Shown here: in pieces, positions 42,073 through 42,213 of the stretch
Layout of the letters: each line of letters begins with the position of its first letter
Numbering within the stretch: the stretch's first letter is position 1
NCBI GenBank assembly: GCA_944323195.1
Contig: CALURR010000067.1
Span: 1-42,213 of the forward strand
Direction of reading: 5' to 3'
From: Candidatus Gastranaerophilales bacterium
Lineage (GTDB): Bacteria > Cyanobacteriota > Vampirovibrionia > Gastranaerophilales > Gastranaerophilaceae
Length of the DNA: 42,213 bases
Translations under genes and position numbers: made by a program
Notes under the pieces: model-generated
The model's database searches: none
Told to the model about the DNA's origin: nothing
What the model saw: only the letters and a program-made list of their open reading frames with translations

Positions 42073-42213
42073 ATGAAAATTTTTTTCAACACTTTTAATC
42101 ATTACAATATCTAATTTATCAATAATAGTTTATTCAAAAGAAATCATGGTTAAAAATTCTATAAAAATTCCTATAATTTTTAAAGAAATATATACAAGCA
42201 AAAATATTTTATT
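42073..42213 (+). pseudogene. N-terminus of a secreted protein, out of frame at a T7 run (runs off the right edge)
   Basis: ATG 42073 starts MKIFFNTF and stops after 13 codons. The neighbouring frame, however, is open from 42077 to the window end. If the T run at 42080-42086 had six bases instead of seven, the ATG would join it to give MKIFSTLLIITISNLSIIVY, a textbook signal peptide, followed by SKEIMVKNSIKIPIIFKEIY. The frame has a TGA right at its upstream edge, so no other ATG before the signal peptide can start it. A real frameshift, slippage-based switching and a homopolymer read error all fit. Function unknown. Confidence 0.45.

Overview
The window is strongly AT-rich, densely coded and almost all chromosomal housekeeping. 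It combines Gram-negative envelope genes (lpxD-lpxC-fabZ-lpxA, a heptose-phosphate adenylyltransferase) with a cyanobacterial-style minC-minD-minE cluster followed by rplI. Several lineage-restricted proteins of unknown function are mixed in. By inference this fits a non-photosynthetic relative of Cyanobacteria (Melainabacteria/Vampirovibrionia, possibly gut Gastranaerophilales). No rRNA or tRNA gene was seen to confirm it, and no CRISPR array or insertion sequence was found.

Layout. 1-1044 (minus): start of rplU with a clear promoter, and pdxJ. 1172-11205 (plus): a tightly packed run of a zinc-ribbon/AAA/TPR protein, a PlsC-type acyltransferase, a ROK sugar kinase, mfd and a parvulin-type lipoprotein, closed by a GC-rich terminator. 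11249-18399 (plus): rfaE2, then lpxD, lpxC, fabZ, lpxA, an M29 aminopeptidase, a polyprenyl synthase and a signal peptidase I with an unusual N-terminal module. This is essentially an envelope-biogenesis operon. 18470-24643 (plus): smc, scpA, scpB and a shortened ribonucleotide-reductase-like protein. 24630-27119 (minus): an ATP-grasp protein and a degenerate HD-GYP protein. 27252-29745 (plus): metX, metW and a histidine-kinase-like protein. 29813-33874 (minus): a helical-ended protein of unknown function, rplI, minE, minD, minC. 34015-38151: small unknown proteins, a secreted HExxH protein, an RpoZ-like protein and purine nucleoside phosphorylase. 38189-41585: ferritin (minus), pyruvate kinase and an unknown membrane-anchored protein. 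41586-42213: a gene-poor end with a nonsense-interrupted ribbon-helix-helix regulator, two operator-like palindromes and a divergent out-of-frame secreted reading frame.

The most distinctive theme is a set of enzyme folds whose catalytic residues seem to be lost. These are a cyclase-like domain without its metal aspartates, an HD-GYP domain with HD changed to QN, a kinase whose H-box histidine is tyrosine, and a class II RNR-like protein without the NPCGE motif. Other points of interest are a possible SecF-like periplasmic module fused to signal peptidase I, a MinE with a long acidic tail, a candidate short minus-strand RNA near 35050, and the decayed or switchable two-gene locus at the right edge. 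All family assignments are by eye from motifs; no database search was run.
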